DNA from: Acetobacter peroxydans
GTDB lineage: Bacteria; Pseudomonadota; Alphaproteobacteria; Acetobacterales; Acetobacteraceae
Assembly (NCBI RefSeq): GCF_006539345.1
Contig: NZ_BJMV01000001.1
Span: 372,001-436,000 of the forward strand
Length of the DNA stretch: 64,000 nt
Direction: 5' to 3'
The translations under genes and the position numbers were made by a program. Below are positions 34,011 through 43,588 of this stretch, piece after piece; within the stretch, counting starts at the first letter, position 1, and each line of letters starts with the position of its first letter. The notes below the pieces were generated by a model, which was given only the letters and a program-made list of their open reading frames with translations, had not been told where the DNA came from and did not search any database.

Positions 34011-36158
34011 ATGCGGTGTATGCGTCCGGTTCTGGCGGTGGCCCTTGCTCAGATTCTTATGGCATCATCCGTTCTTGGAGCCCAAGAGCATTCTCCCGCC
34101 AAAAGCACGCCACAGAAGACAGAAAAAAGCCGGGCGGCCGAGACCATTACCGTAACCGCTTCACGTCTGGACCTTTTGGGAAGAGCCATTTCCGCCGGAC
34201 AAGGTACGATTACGCAGAGTGAACTCAGGCTCCGGCCCGCCTATCGCGTGGGAGAACTGCTGGAATCCGTGCCCGGCCTCGTCGTGACTGTTCATTCAGG
34301 GGAAGGCAAGGCCAACCAGTTTCTTATGCGCGGCTTCAACCTTGATCATGGAACTGATCTGGCGACCTTTGTTGATGACATGCCGGTCAATGAGGTTACG
34401 CACGCCCATGGTCAGGGTTATACGGATCTCAATTTTCTGATTCCTGAAATGATGGGTGCGATCGACTACACCAAAGGGCCGTTCAATGCCGCGACGGGTG
34501 ATTTTGGTGTGGCGGGCTCTGACCGTATCCGGCTGGTACGCGATCTGCCGACCATGATCAGCGGTAGCGGCGATACTTTTGGCAATGAGCGGTTGGTGAC
34601 GGGGGGCACGGCGCATTTCCAGAACGGAGACAAATTGCTGGGCGCTTTTGAAACGGATCACGCCGATGGCCCGTGGCAGTACCCGGATAATTTTCGAGCC
34701 ATTAAAACCATGGCCCGTTATCTGCACGGCACGGCAACAAACGGGTTTGACCTGACGGGCATGTATTACCGGGGGCAGTGGCGGGCGACCAACGATCAGC
34801 CGCTTGAGGCCATTCAGAAAGGGCTTATTGGCCGTTTTGGTTCACTCAACCCGACCGACGGAGGATTTTCCGAACGCTACAGTCTGTCGGGCCACTACCA
34901 GCGGGGAGATGAGCGTGAAAAATGGCAGGCCAGTTTTTATGCGACGCATGACCGCCTGACATTATGGAACGACTTTACCCATTATCTGGTGGATCCGGTC
35001 AATGGTGATCAGTTCCAGCAGGATGAAACGCGTACCAAAGTCGGGGGTACTCTCAGTTATACCCGTCAGGATACGCTGTTCCATCATATCCCAACGCAGA
35101 CTGTCTTTGGCATCGACGGCCGTTACGACACTGTTTTCATTGACCGGCGTCATACGCGCCAGCGCGTTGTGCTGGCGACCTGCCCCGATAGTCCCTATGG
35201 CGGCGGGCTGTACGTCTGTAATGCGGATTCCGTGCAGGAAGGGCGTGTTGCTGGTTATGTGCAGAACACAACCCATTGGCTTCCCTGGATGCGGACTGTG
35301 GTGGGCTTGCGTGAGGAGTATTATCAGGGATCAGACCTCAGCCTGGTCACAGGTGCTTCCGGTCATGTTGGCCAGGCGCTTTTCCAGCCGAAAGGGAGTC
35401 TGATTTTTGGGCCTTGGAATAAAACAGAGCTTTATCTGAGTGCGGGACGGGGTTTTCATTCCAACGATCTGCGGGGCGTGGTGGGCACGTTTTCAGGGGA
35501 TCGTTTTACCGCGGGCTCCGTGCAGACTCCGTTGATGACCAAGGCCTTTTCAGAGGAAGTGGGTATCCGCTCCACGCCCTTGCGCCATCTCAACACGCAG
35601 CTTTCTTTCTGGCGGATCGATTTTGATTCAGAACTGATCTACGACCCGGACGAAGGTGTAAACGAGGCCGGGCCGCCAAGCCGTCGTCAGGGCGTGGAGT
35701 TTTCAGCCCAGTACAATCCCCTGCCCTGGCTCGAACTGAATACCGATATTGCTTATACACACGCTCGCTATCGTACCAACAATCCCGGTTATTACGGCAT
35801 TGATGGTCTTTATATAGCGAACGCCCCTGACATCATCTGGTCATTCGGGGTGCTGGTTGACACCAAGGGGCCATGGTTCGGCGGTGTCCAGCTACGCTGG
35901 CTGGGCAGCTACCCGTTGTTGGAAGATAACAGCCTACGGTCCAAGGGGTATCAGGAGGTTAATCTTGATGTCGGGTATCGCTTCAACAAGCATCTGACGC
36001 TGACGGTCTCGCTATTCAACCTGACCAATTCTCATGATAACGCTATTGAATACGGTTACGAATACCGTATCACGCCGACGGCCCAGCCCATTACGGGGGC
36101 TACCGTGCACCCGCTGGAGCCGGTTTCCGCCCGTTTTGCCCTGACCCTGACGCTGTAG
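34011..36158 (+). CDS. TonB-dependent outer-membrane receptor, probably NikR-controlled
   Basis: A 715-residue receptor with signal peptide (cleavage near SSVLGA-QE), a TonB-box-like AETITVTASR, a plug domain (VGELLESVPGLVVTV, NQFLMRGFNLDHGTD, GAIDYTKGPFNAATGDFGVAGSDRI) and a 22-strand-type barrel ending in SARFALTLTL. A loop with two Cys (LATCPDSPYGGGLYVC) may form a disulfide. Being divergent from nikR suggests uptake of nickel or a nickel chelate, as reported for receptors in some other proteobacteria. ATG 34011 follows AGG; ATG 34020 is in frame. Confidence 0.9.
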   Translation: MRCMRPVLAVALAQILMASSVLGAQEHSPAKSTPQKTEKSRAAETITVTASRLDLLGRAISAGQGTITQSELRLRPAYRVGELLESVPGLVVTVHSGEGKANQFLMRGFNLDHGTDLATFVDDMPVNEVTHAHGQGYTDLNFLIPEMMGAIDYTKGPFNAATGDFGVAGSDRIRLVRDLPTMISGSGDTFGNERLVTGGTAHFQNGDKLLGAFETDHADGPWQYPDNFRAIKTMARYLHGTATNGFDLTGMYYRGQWRATNDQPLEAIQKGLIGRFGSLNPTDGGFSERYSLSGHYQRGDEREKWQASFYATHDRLTLWNDFTHYLVDPVNGDQFQQDETRTKVGGTLSYTRQDTLFHHIPTQTVFGIDGRYDTVFIDRRHTRQRVVLATCPDSPYGGGLYVCNADSVQEGRVAGYVQNTTHWLPWMRTVVGLREEYYQGSDLSLVTGASGHVGQALFQPKGSLIFGPWNKTELYLSAGRGFHSNDLRGVVGTFSGDRFTAGSVQTPLMTKAFSEEVGIRSTPLRHLNTQLSFWRIDFDSELIYDPDEGVNEAGPPSRRQGVEFSAQYNPLPWLELNTDIAYTHARYRTNNPGYYGIDGLYIANAPDIIWSFGVLVDTKGPWFGGVQLRWLGSYPLLEDNSLRSKGYQEVNLDVGYRFNKHLTLTVSLFNLTNSHDNAIEYGYEYRITPTAQPITGATVHPLEPVSARFALTLTL

Positions 36159-36187
36159 GGCCGAACAACCGCAGGTTAGGTGGGAGC

Positions 36188-36694
36188 TTAGTAGTCTCCC
36201 TTACCCTTGTTGCGGATCAGCCGCGCCTTGTCCCGCTGCCAGTCGCGGTCGGCTATGGCGTGGCGCTTGTCCACACTTTTCTTGCCAACGCCCAGACCAA
36301 GCGTAACCTTGGCTACCCCACGGGGGTTGAAGTGGATGTCGAGCGGCACAAGGGTAGCGCCCTGCTTGGCGATCGCCCCCATGTATTTCCGCACTTCCTT
36401 GCGGTGCATCAATAGCTTGCGTGGGGCGCGGGTGTCGAAGCGTGAGAGCACGCCCCCCTGATATTCAGGGATATAGCTGTTGAACAGCCACAGTTCCCCA
36501 TCGCGCTCACCGGCAAAGGCTTCGTTGATGGTGGCGCGGCCAAGGCGCAGGCTTTTGACTTCCGGGCCTTTAAGAACAAGCCCGGCCTCTATGGTTTCCT
36601 GAATGGCGTAGTTGAACCGTGCCTTGCGGTTCTGGGCAACCATTCCGTGGGAAATCATGGTGCTTTTGGCGGATTTTCCTGCTTTTTGCGACAT
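36188..36694 (-). CDS. smpB: SsrA (tmRNA)-binding protein
   Basis: RNA-binding partner of tmRNA in ribosome rescue. NRKARFNYAIQETIEAGLVLKGPEVKSLR is followed by the family's ELWLFNSYIPEY and by PRKLLMHRKEV, and the basic C-terminal tail (RDWQRDKARLIRNKGKGDY) inserts into the empty mRNA channel. There are 168 residues, about 8 more than E. coli at the N-terminus. It begins 2 bases after the dapA stop and is the last gene of the kdsB-pheA-dapA-smpB operon. Confidence 0.97.
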   Translation of the reverse strand: MSQKAGKSAKSTMISHGMVAQNRKARFNYAIQETIEAGLVLKGPEVKSLRLGRATINEAFAGERDGELWLFNSYIPEYQGGVLSRFDTRAPRKLLMHRKEVRKYMGAIAKQGATLVPLDIHFNPRGVAKVTLGLGVGKKSVDKRHAIADRDWQRDKARLIRNKGKGDY

Positions 36695-36696
36695 GA

Positions 36697-37587
36697 TCAG
36701 TCAAGCAGGCCCGTAGCGACAAGGGCAGCGCGTACTTTTTCGCGTGAGGGCTCCGTGAGCGGTGCCAGCGGCAGGCGGCAGGTTTCCCCCGCAAGGCCCA
36801 GCAGGCTGGCTGCGTATTTGACTGGAGCAGGATTGCTTTCGCAGAACATGGCATCATGCAGGGGCAGCAGGCGGTCCTGAATGGCCATGGCGTCCTGTAC
36901 GCGGCCTTCCTTCCATGCGCTCTGCACATTGGCGCAGAGTGCGGGCGCGACATTGGATGTCACGCTGATGCAGCCATCACCGCCCGAGGCCAGAAATGCG
37001 ACGGCCGTGCCGTCTTCACCTGAAAGTTGGTTGAAGGGACGATCCAGCGCATGACGGAGTTGGAGAGGGCGCAGCAGGTTGGCAGTGGCATCCTTGACCC
37101 CGATGATATTCGCATGTTTGGCAAGACGCGCCATGGTTTCCACGCTGATATCCACCACCGAGCGGCCGGGAATATTGTACAGGATAACCGGAATGGAAAT
37201 GGCATCCGCAATGGTCATGAAGTGGCGGTAAAGCCCTTCCTGCGTGGGCTTGTTATAATACGGCGCGACAACCAGCACCGCCGCCGCCCCGGCGTTTTGC
37301 GCATGGCGCGCCAGATCAGTCGCTTCCGCCGTGCTGTTGGAGCCTGCTCCGGCAATGACCGGCACGCGCCCGGCGGCAACCTTGATGGCCCGTTCGACAA
37401 CGGCATGATGTTCGGTATGGCTCAGGGTCGGGCTTTCGCCAGTCGTCCCCACGGCGCACAGAGCGGACGTTCCTTCCCGGATCTGCCAGTCCACCAGATT
37501 TTCAAAGGAAGGAAAGTCAAGGCTGCCATCCCGGTTCATCGGGGTAATGAGGGCGGTAATGGAGCCGGAAAAGAACGTGTCAGACAT
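36697..37587 (-). CDS. dapA: 4-hydroxy-tetrahydrodipicolinate synthase
   Basis: Condenses pyruvate and aspartate semialdehyde in the diaminopimelate/lysine pathway. The Schiff-base Lys is in IIGVKDATANL and the catalytic Tyr is in VILYNIPGRSVVDI. GTTGESPTLSHTEH and VVAPYYNKPTQEGLYRHF are also conserved. The 296 residues match the family. ATG 37587 (MSDTFFSGSI) overlaps the pheA end by 8 bases; the open frame upstream is not conserved. Confidence 0.96.
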   Translation of the reverse strand: MSDTFFSGSITALITPMNRDGSLDFPSFENLVDWQIREGTSALCAVGTTGESPTLSHTEHHAVVERAIKVAAGRVPVIAGAGSNSTAEATDLARHAQNAGAAAVLVVAPYYNKPTQEGLYRHFMTIADAISIPVILYNIPGRSVVDISVETMARLAKHANIIGVKDATANLLRPLQLRHALDRPFNQLSGEDGTAVAFLASGGDGCISVTSNVAPALCANVQSAWKEGRVQDAMAIQDRLLPLHDAMFCESNPAPVKYAASLLGLAGETCRLPLAPLTEPSREKVRAALVATGLLD

Positions 37588-38494
37588 GGGCTGTAATCGA
37601 TCCTGAAGTGGCATCCTCCGGTGAGGAACGCGGCATGTCCTGTCCTTCGGGTGATGTGGAGTGACGGAAGGGCGATTGTTCATAAACACCCAGAATTGTG
37701 GCGCTTTTGGTGAAAAATTCAAGCTCGGCCAGCGCCTTGCCCAGACGGTCGTCATCTGGGTGGCCTTCCACGTCCATCAGGAAGCGCGTGGCGGCGAAGG
37801 TTTCGCCGGTCATGTAGCTTTCCAGACGGGTCATGTTCACCCCGTTCGTGGCGAAGCCGCCCAATACTTTGTAAAGTGCGCCTGGTATGTTGCGGACGCT
37901 GAAAATCAGCGTTGTCATCACATGGGGCGTGTGCACGGGGGGGCGACTGGGCTGACGCGAAGCAATATAGAAGCGGGTCGTGTTGTGGGCCGCGTCTTCC
38001 ACATTGCGCTTGAGAATTTCAAGCCCGTAAAGCTCGGCAGCCAGCGCCGAGGCCACAGCGGCCTCTTCGGGCTTTTTCCACAGCGCCACCAGTTCGGCGG
38101 CTCCGGCCGTGTCGAATTCGGGCACCGGGGTCAGGTTGTAATCGCGCAGCAGCACGCGGATCTGATCCATGGCCACAGGGTGAGTATGGATACGGCGCAC
38201 CTGCTCCATACGTGTTCCCGGCACAACCAGCAGGCAATGCTCAACGCGCTGGAAGTGCTCCCCTACGATATGCAGGCCTGATGCGGGCAGCAGTGAGTGA
38301 ATGTCGGGCACGCGCCCTGCCAGACTGTTTTCGCAGGCCAGCATAGCCTGCTCCGCCCGACCTTCATGCACGGCGGCCATGGCCTCGGCAAAGCTGCGGC
38401 ACGGCAGGGTGCGCCAGCCGGGCCGTGCATTGCGGCACGCCAGGTCTGAATAGGCTCCAGGTGTCCCCTGAAAGGCTATGACCTGCTGTGTCAT
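37580..38494 (-). CDS. pheA: Prephenate dehydratase (monofunctional)
   Basis: Converts prephenate to phenylpyruvate for phenylalanine. The catalytic NTTRFYIAS motif and the N-terminal FQGTPGAYSDLA are present. A C-terminal ACT domain (LIFSVRNIPGALYKVLGGFATNGVNMTRLES) provides feedback sensing; the usual ESRP is ESYM here, a variant seen in alphaproteobacteria. There is no chorismate mutase domain. The 304 residues end in a 20-residue tail with no family match. It overlaps kdsB by 4 bases and dapA by 8. Confidence 0.95.
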   Translation of the reverse strand: MTQQVIAFQGTPGAYSDLACRNARPGWRTLPCRSFAEAMAAVHEGRAEQAMLACENSLAGRVPDIHSLLPASGLHIVGEHFQRVEHCLLVVPGTRMEQVRRIHTHPVAMDQIRVLLRDYNLTPVPEFDTAGAAELVALWKKPEEAAVASALAAELYGLEILKRNVEDAAHNTTRFYIASRQPSRPPVHTPHVMTTLIFSVRNIPGALYKVLGGFATNGVNMTRLESYMTGETFAATRFLMDVEGHPDDDRLGKALAELEFFTKSATILGVYEQSPFRHSTSPEGQDMPRSSPEDATSGSITAHV

Positions 38495-39237
38495 GACTTC
38501 CGTGCTCCGATCATGCGGCGCGCCCGCTCCAGGTCTGCTGGTGTGTCCACTCCGAAGGGAGCGGTGTCCATGCGGGTGCAGCCAATCCGCATACCCGCTT
38601 CCAAAGCTCTTAACTGTTCGAGATTCTCACGCATTTCAAGCCCGGAAGGTGGCAGACTGACAAAACGGGACAGCGCCGTGCGCCGCCAGGCATAGACCCC
38701 GACATGATGCCACAATGGCCCTGCCCCCCAAGGAATGGGCTGGCGAGAAAAATACAGGGCTGGCGCGCACGCTTGTTCACCCTCGAACGAACAGGCCACT
38801 TTTACAACCGATGCCGCGTCGCGTTCCTCGTCCGATGTAATGGGCGCTACCAGCGTGCCGAGGTCGAACGCTGGATTGTCCATTACATCCAGCACGGCAC
38901 GCAAGGCCGTTGCCGGAAACGTGGGCAGGTCGCCCTGCAGGTTGATGATAATATCGTGCCGCCCTTCGGGATCTGCAAGGCAGGCGGCCTGCCATGCCCT
39001 GTCGGAGCCTGAAGGCAGAGCCGGGTCTGTCAGGATGGCGGTGCCGCCTGCCTTTGTGACGGCCTCACAGATTTCCGCCTCCGCCGCCGCGACAATTACC
39101 GGGCCGATCTGAGCATTCAGGGCGACCTCCAGTACGTGCGCGATCATGGGGCGACCCGCAATGTCCGCCAGTGGTTTTCCCGGCAAGCGGGTGGAGGCCA
39201 GTCTTGCGGGAATGATGGTCAGCGGTGGGGATGACAT
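38491..39237 (-). CDS. kdsB: CMP-Kdo synthetase (3-deoxy-manno-octulosonate cytidylyltransferase)
   Basis: Activates Kdo with CTP for transfer by WaaA, which is encoded about 20 kb away in this window. The nucleotidyltransferase start IIPARLASTRLPGKPL, VNLQGD-like IINLQGDLPTFP, HVGVYAWRR and the end TPADLERAR are all KdsB features. There are 248 residues from ATG 39237 (MSSPPLTIIPAR). It leads a four-gene operon (kdsB-pheA-dapA-smpB) with overlapping or abutting reading frames. Confidence 0.95.
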   Translation of the reverse strand: MSSPPLTIIPARLASTRLPGKPLADIAGRPMIAHVLEVALNAQIGPVIVAAAEAEICEAVTKAGGTAILTDPALPSGSDRAWQAACLADPEGRHDIIINLQGDLPTFPATALRAVLDVMDNPAFDLGTLVAPITSDEERDAASVVKVACSFEGEQACAPALYFSRQPIPWGAGPLWHHVGVYAWRRTALSRFVSLPPSGLEMRENLEQLRALEAGMRIGCTRMDTAPFGVDTPADLERARRMIGARKS

Positions 39238-39346
39238 CGGCTTGCTCCAGAGCGTGGCGCGGCTTATAGCCGAAGCCAAGGCGGGCAGCACTCTAGAAAA
39301 GCTGTATGGCAAACGCAACGGGTGAACAGAGGGGCGTTTTACAAAC

Positions 39347-39844
39347 ATGGACGGCAGGGGGCTGAACAGGAGCGCGGTCGCGGTGTTGCTGAGTATCGGC
39401 GTTATGGTTGGGGCTTATGGCGTGGCCCGTTGCCTGGTGCCGGATACCACTCCTGCTCGTCTGGCTTTGATGTTGCCCGGCCACGGGGCCGTCGCCATTG
39501 GGCCGTACCTTCAGCGGGCAGACGCGGGCCATGGCGCGCGGATGGTGGAGCAGATCTGCGGCGGCTGTCATGCTTTTCGGGCGGGGGCCGACGATGTTGC
39601 GGGACCAAACCTCTTTGGTGTGGTTGGCAGGCCTGTGGCATCCGTTTCGGGCTATGCGTATTCTGATGCACTGCACCATGCCGGTAGTGGCCGGGTATGG
39701 ACCGAGCAGGCGCTTTCCGACTGGCTGAGCGGGCCTGACCGTTTTGCGCCCGGCACGCGCATGTCTCTGAACGGGCTGAGTGACCCTGCCCTGCGGGCCG
39801 ACATTATTGTGTATTTGCGAACACTCCGCCAACCGCAGGACTGA
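39347..39844 (+). CDS. Membrane-anchored class I cytochrome c
   Basis: A 165-residue protein with an N-terminal hydrophobic segment (about residues 9-28) that could be an uncleaved anchor. It has the heme site CGGCH (C71, C74, H75), GPNLFGVVGRPVAS typical of CycM/cytochrome c552-like proteins, and a distal Met in GTRMSLNGLSD. It probably carries electrons in the periplasm to an oxidase. It is divergent from kdsB, and hisN follows after 38 bases. Confidence 0.92.
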   Translation: MDGRGLNRSAVAVLLSIGVMVGAYGVARCLVPDTTPARLALMLPGHGAVAIGPYLQRADAGHGARMVEQICGGCHAFRAGADDVAGPNLFGVVGRPVASVSGYAYSDALHHAGSGRVWTEQALSDWLSGPDRFAPGTRMSLNGLSDPALRADIIVYLRTLRQPQD

Positions 39845-39882
39845 GGCGGCGCGTCCTTCTTACCCTTTCAGGAAATCAAAGC

Positions 39883-40674
39883 ATGACCACCAGGGAAATC
39901 GATCTCTACGTCGAAGTGGCCAACGCTCTGGCCGATACGGTGCGCTGCGTGGTGCGGCCGTGGTTCCGCCGGGGTATTGCGGTGGAAAGCAAGGGGGATG
40001 AAAGCCCCGTGACCGTGGCAGACCGTAGTGCCGAGCGGGTCATGCGCGCCCTTCTGGCTGAACGCCTGCCGTATCACGGTGTATTCGGAGAGGAGTTCGG
40101 GCAGGAAAACCCGGAGGCTCCGTATCAGTGGTTGCTCGACCCGGTTGACGGCACGCGCGCTTTCGTAACGGGGCGGCCAAGTTTCGGCACGCTGATAGCC
40201 CTGTTCCATGAAGGCAGGCCGCTGCTGGGGGTGCTGGATCAGCCCATACTGGAAGAGCGCTGGCTGGGCGTGAGCGGCAGGGAAACGGTCTTTTCGTCAT
40301 CGCTGGGGGGGCGCATCGGCACGCGTGCTGTCAGTCTTGGAGAAGCGGAAATGTCCTGCACCTCGCCGGAAATGCTGGAGGCCGCGCCGCATGATGGCTG
40401 GAAAACGCTGAAATCCCGCGCCCGTCGCATGACGTGGGGTGGAGACTGCTATGCCTACGGCCTGCTCGCCCTCGGCCAGATCGACCTGATTGCCGAATGC
40501 GATATGAAGCCGTGGGACTGGGGGGCGTTGGTGCCCATCGTGCAAGGGGCTGGCGGTGTCATGACCCGCTGGGACGGCTCCGCCCTGCGGATGGAGGGGG
40601 ATGGAACGGTTCTGGCAGCCGCCAGCCCTGCCCTGCACGCGGCTGCCTGTGAGGCGCTCTGTTCTGGCCAGTAA
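39883..40674 (+). CDS. hisN: Histidinol-phosphatase, IMPase type
   Basis: A 263-residue inositol-monophosphatase-fold enzyme. The metal motifs are GEEFG, WLLDPVDGTRAFVTGRPSFGTLIAL and WDWGALVPIVQGAGG. The DGTRAFVTGRPSFGTLI form and CDMKPWDW are characteristic of the HisN histidinol-phosphatase group, which replaces HisB phosphatase in actinobacteria and alphaproteobacteria. It sits in an amino-acid setting, with serA next. Substrate by similarity only; a general sugar phosphatase remains possible. Confidence 0.88.
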   Translation: MTTREIDLYVEVANALADTVRCVVRPWFRRGIAVESKGDESPVTVADRSAERVMRALLAERLPYHGVFGEEFGQENPEAPYQWLLDPVDGTRAFVTGRPSFGTLIALFHEGRPLLGVLDQPILEERWLGVSGRETVFSSSLGGRIGTRAVSLGEAEMSCTSPEMLEAAPHDGWKTLKSRARRMTWGGDCYAYGLLALGQIDLIAECDMKPWDWGALVPIVQGAGGVMTRWDGSALRMEGDGTVLAAASPALHAAACEALCSGQ

Positions 40675-40803
40675 GTCCCTCGTGCCCGGTGGGAGGGGCG
40701 GTATTCTGGCGGATATTTCGCCATTCCGACATGGCCCCCTCTGTTCATGCGCCGTGATTTGCGATAGGCCTGCGCTTTGACACAACAGCTATGGTCATTC
40801 CAG

Positions 40804-42063
40804 ATGAGCACCAGCACGCACCTGTCTCTCCCCAAGGACAAGATCCGTATTCTCCTGCTCGAGGGCGTGCATGACAGCGCGGTTGCGCTGCTCAAGGCCT
40901 GCGGGTACGACAATGTCGTGCGGCTGAAAGGTGCTCTGGAAGGCGAGGCCCTGCGTGAGGCGCTGGAGGGCGTCCATATCGTCGGCATCCGCTCCCGGAC
41001 CCAGCTGACGAAGGAAGTCATTGAATCGGCGGATCGTCTCATGGCTATCGGGTGTTTCTGCATTGGCACCAATCAGGTTGATCTTGATGCCGCAAGGCTG
41101 AGCGGCGTGCCGGTGTTCAACGCGCCGTACAGCAATACCCGTTCGGTGGCGGAACTGGTCATGGGCGAGATTGTCATGCTCATGCGCCGTATTTTCCCGC
41201 GTTCGGTTGAATGCCATGTCGGGGAATGGAACAAGTCCGCCGTCAATAGCTGGGAAGTCCGCGGCAAGACGCTCGGTATCGTCGGCTACGGCTCCATCGG
41301 CTCGCAGCTTTCCGTTCTGGCGGAAGCCTTCGGGATGCGGGTTCTGTATTACGATGTAGTGGACAAGCTGGTGCATGGTAACGCCCAGCCGGTGGACACG
41401 CTGGAAGACCTTCTGGGCCAGAGTGATGTAGTCAGCCTGCACGTGCCGCAGCTCCCCACCACGGCCAATCTGATGGGGGCGGCCCAGATCCGCGCCATGA
41501 AGAAAGGCGCGTTCCTGATCAACAACGCCCGTGGCAATGTCGTTGATCTTGAAGCACTGGCCGAAGCCCTCAAAAGCGGTGACCTGCTGGGCGCGGCCAT
41601 TGATGTGTTCCCCAAGGAGCCCAAGGGCGCTGGCGAGTTGCTGTCCACCCCCATCATGGGGCTGGAAAACGTCATTCTCACCCCGCATATCGGCGGTTCC
41701 ACGGTGGAAGCGCAGGAGCGCATCGGCGTGGAAGTGGCCCGCAAACTGGTCGAATACTCCGATGTTGGCTCGACGTTCGGAGCGGTCAACTTCCCCGGCG
41801 TGCAGTTGCCTGCCAGCCCGCGCGGCGCGCGCTTCATGCATGTGCACCACAGCGTGCCGGGCATGATGATGAAGCTGAACGAGGTTTTCCTGCGGGCGGG
41901 CTGCAACGTTACGGCGCAGTTCCTGCAGACCGACAGCGAAATTGGTTACGTCGTGATTGAGGCGGATACCGCCGGCGACACGGAGCTGGATGACCGCCTG
42001 CTCCATTCCCTGCGCGAGATAGAGGGCACGATCCGCGCCCGTCTGATCTACAAGGGCAAGTAA
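40804..42063 (+). CDS. serA: D-3-phosphoglycerate dehydrogenase with ACT domain
   Basis: First step of serine synthesis, 3-phosphoglycerate to 3-phosphohydroxypyruvate. The NAD motif is in GIVGYGSIGSQLSVLAEAFG, the catalytic Arg in INNARGNVVD and the His in LTPHIGGSTVEAQ. CIGTNQVDL and the C-terminal ACT domain (from about residue 340) place it with the E. coli-type, serine-inhibited 410-residue enzymes. There are 419 residues from ATG 40804; a TTG 27 bases upstream is in frame. Serine feeds cysteine synthesis, so it complements the sulfur genes. Confidence 0.96.
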   Translation: MSTSTHLSLPKDKIRILLLEGVHDSAVALLKACGYDNVVRLKGALEGEALREALEGVHIVGIRSRTQLTKEVIESADRLMAIGCFCIGTNQVDLDAARLSGVPVFNAPYSNTRSVAELVMGEIVMLMRRIFPRSVECHVGEWNKSAVNSWEVRGKTLGIVGYGSIGSQLSVLAEAFGMRVLYYDVVDKLVHGNAQPVDTLEDLLGQSDVVSLHVPQLPTTANLMGAAQIRAMKKGAFLINNARGNVVDLEALAEALKSGDLLGAAIDVFPKEPKGAGELLSTPIMGLENVILTPHIGGSTVEAQERIGVEVARKLVEYSDVGSTFGAVNFPGVQLPASPRGARFMHVHHSVPGMMMKLNEVFLRAGCNVTAQFLQTDSEIGYVVIEADTAGDTELDDRLLHSLREIEGTIRARLIYKGK

Positions 42064-42066
42064 GGT

Positions 42067-43578
42067 ATGAACGCGGGTGCGGGACTTATTAACGCCCGTA
42101 TTCGCAGCTTTGCTTTTTCAGGGATAGAAGCCCGGCCTGTCTGGGTTGAAGTGCAGGTCGCCAGTGGCCTGCCTGCCTTTCTTGTGGTGGGCCTGCCCGA
42201 CAAGGCTGTGGGCGAGGCGCGTGAACGTGTTCGCGCCGCCCTCACCTCCATCGGGCTGGCTCTGCCAGCCAAGCGTATTCTGATCAATCTCGTTCCAGCA
42301 GACCTTCCTAAGGAAGGCTCGCATTTTGACGTGCCCATCGCGTTGGCGTTGTTGGCGGCCATGGGGGTCGTGCCCGCAGAGGAAGCCGGGCGCTATGCGG
42401 CTATGGGCGAACTGTCGCTCGATGGGCGGATTAACTCGGTGTCCGGCGTGCTCTCGGCGGCGCTTGAGGCGGCCTCTCTCGGTCTTGGGCTGGTGTGCCC
42501 TGCCCAGCAGGGCGAGGAAGCCCTGTGTGGTGGCGATATCGCCATTCTGGCTGCGCCGACCCTGCTGGCCTTGATCAACCATTTCAATGGTATGCAGCCA
42601 TTGGCCCCGCCCGTTTTTACACCGCAGTTACCGACGCCTGAGCAGACCGTTCCTGATCTGGCGGATGTGCGCGGTATGGAAACCGGACGGCGGGCGCTGG
42701 AAATTGCTGCGGCCGGTGGCCATTCGCTTTTGCTGTCTGGCCCGCCGGGGGCTGGCAAGTCCATGCTTGCATCGCGGCTTGTCGGGCTGCTGCCTGACCT
42801 GACGCCTCGTGAAAGTCTTGAAGTATCGCGTATATACAGTGCGGCGGGGCTGCTTACGGAAGGGCGTCCGCTCCTGCGTCCTCCCTATCGCGACCCGCAT
42901 CACTCCGCGAGCCTGCCTGCGTTGGTCGGGGGCGGTTCGCGTGCCCGGCCAGGGGAAATCAGTCTGGCGGATCAGGGCGTACTCTTTCTGGACGAACTGC
43001 CTGAGTTTTCCCGAGCCGCCCTTGAAGCCCTGCGTCAGCCGCTGGAGACTGGGCGCGTGACGATTGCGCGGGCTGCGGTTCATGTCGCGTATCCGGCCCG
43101 TTTCCAGCTTGTGGCGGCTATGAATCCCTGCCGTTGCGGCTATCTGGGCGATGCCACGCGTGAGTGTAACAAGGCTCCGCGTTGCGGGCAGGATTATGCG
43201 GCGCGCCTGTCCGGGCCGCTGCTTGATCGTATCGACCTGCATGTGGGTATGCAGCCTTATGAGCCACTAGGGTATATGCGCGATGCAGTGGGTGAGACGA
43301 CCGCGCAGGTACGCCAGCGCGTGACTGCCGCCCGTGCCCTGCAGAGCCAGAGGCAGGATGGGCGGAAAAACGCTGAAATTTCGATTGAGCAGACCGGTCT
43401 GAACGGTGCGGCTGCACAGATGGCGCAGTCAATCGCCGAAAAATTCCGCTTCTCAGCACGGGGCTACACGCGTCTGGCTCGCGTGGCCCGCACGGTCGCC
43501 GATCTGGCCGAGAGTGCGGAGATAAGGCCAGAACATGTGGCTGAAGCCGCCACCTTCCGGGTGCGGCTTCAGGGCTGA
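42067..43578 (+). CDS. comM: YifB/ComM-family Mg-chelatase-like AAA+ ATPase
   Basis: A hexameric helicase family shown in Vibrio and Acinetobacter to promote branch migration during natural transformation. It has an N-terminal Lon-protease-like fold (residues 1-170), Walker A GPPGAGKS, Walker B LFLDELPEFS and a zinc-like cluster CRCGYLGDATRECNKAPRCG, followed by the C-terminal lid. The 503 residues are full length. It starts 3 bases after the serA stop. The presence of comM alone does not show competence. Confidence 0.94.
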   Translation: MNAGAGLINARIRSFAFSGIEARPVWVEVQVASGLPAFLVVGLPDKAVGEARERVRAALTSIGLALPAKRILINLVPADLPKEGSHFDVPIALALLAAMGVVPAEEAGRYAAMGELSLDGRINSVSGVLSAALEAASLGLGLVCPAQQGEEALCGGDIAILAAPTLLALINHFNGMQPLAPPVFTPQLPTPEQTVPDLADVRGMETGRRALEIAAAGGHSLLLSGPPGAGKSMLASRLVGLLPDLTPRESLEVSRIYSAAGLLTEGRPLLRPPYRDPHHSASLPALVGGGSRARPGEISLADQGVLFLDELPEFSRAALEALRQPLETGRVTIARAAVHVAYPARFQLVAAMNPCRCGYLGDATRECNKAPRCGQDYAARLSGPLLDRIDLHVGMQPYEPLGYMRDAVGETTAQVRQRVTAARALQSQRQDGRKNAEISIEQTGLNGAAAQMAQSIAEKFRFSARGYTRLARVARTVADLAESAEIRPEHVAEAATFRVRLQG

Positions 43579-43588
43579 GCACCAGTAT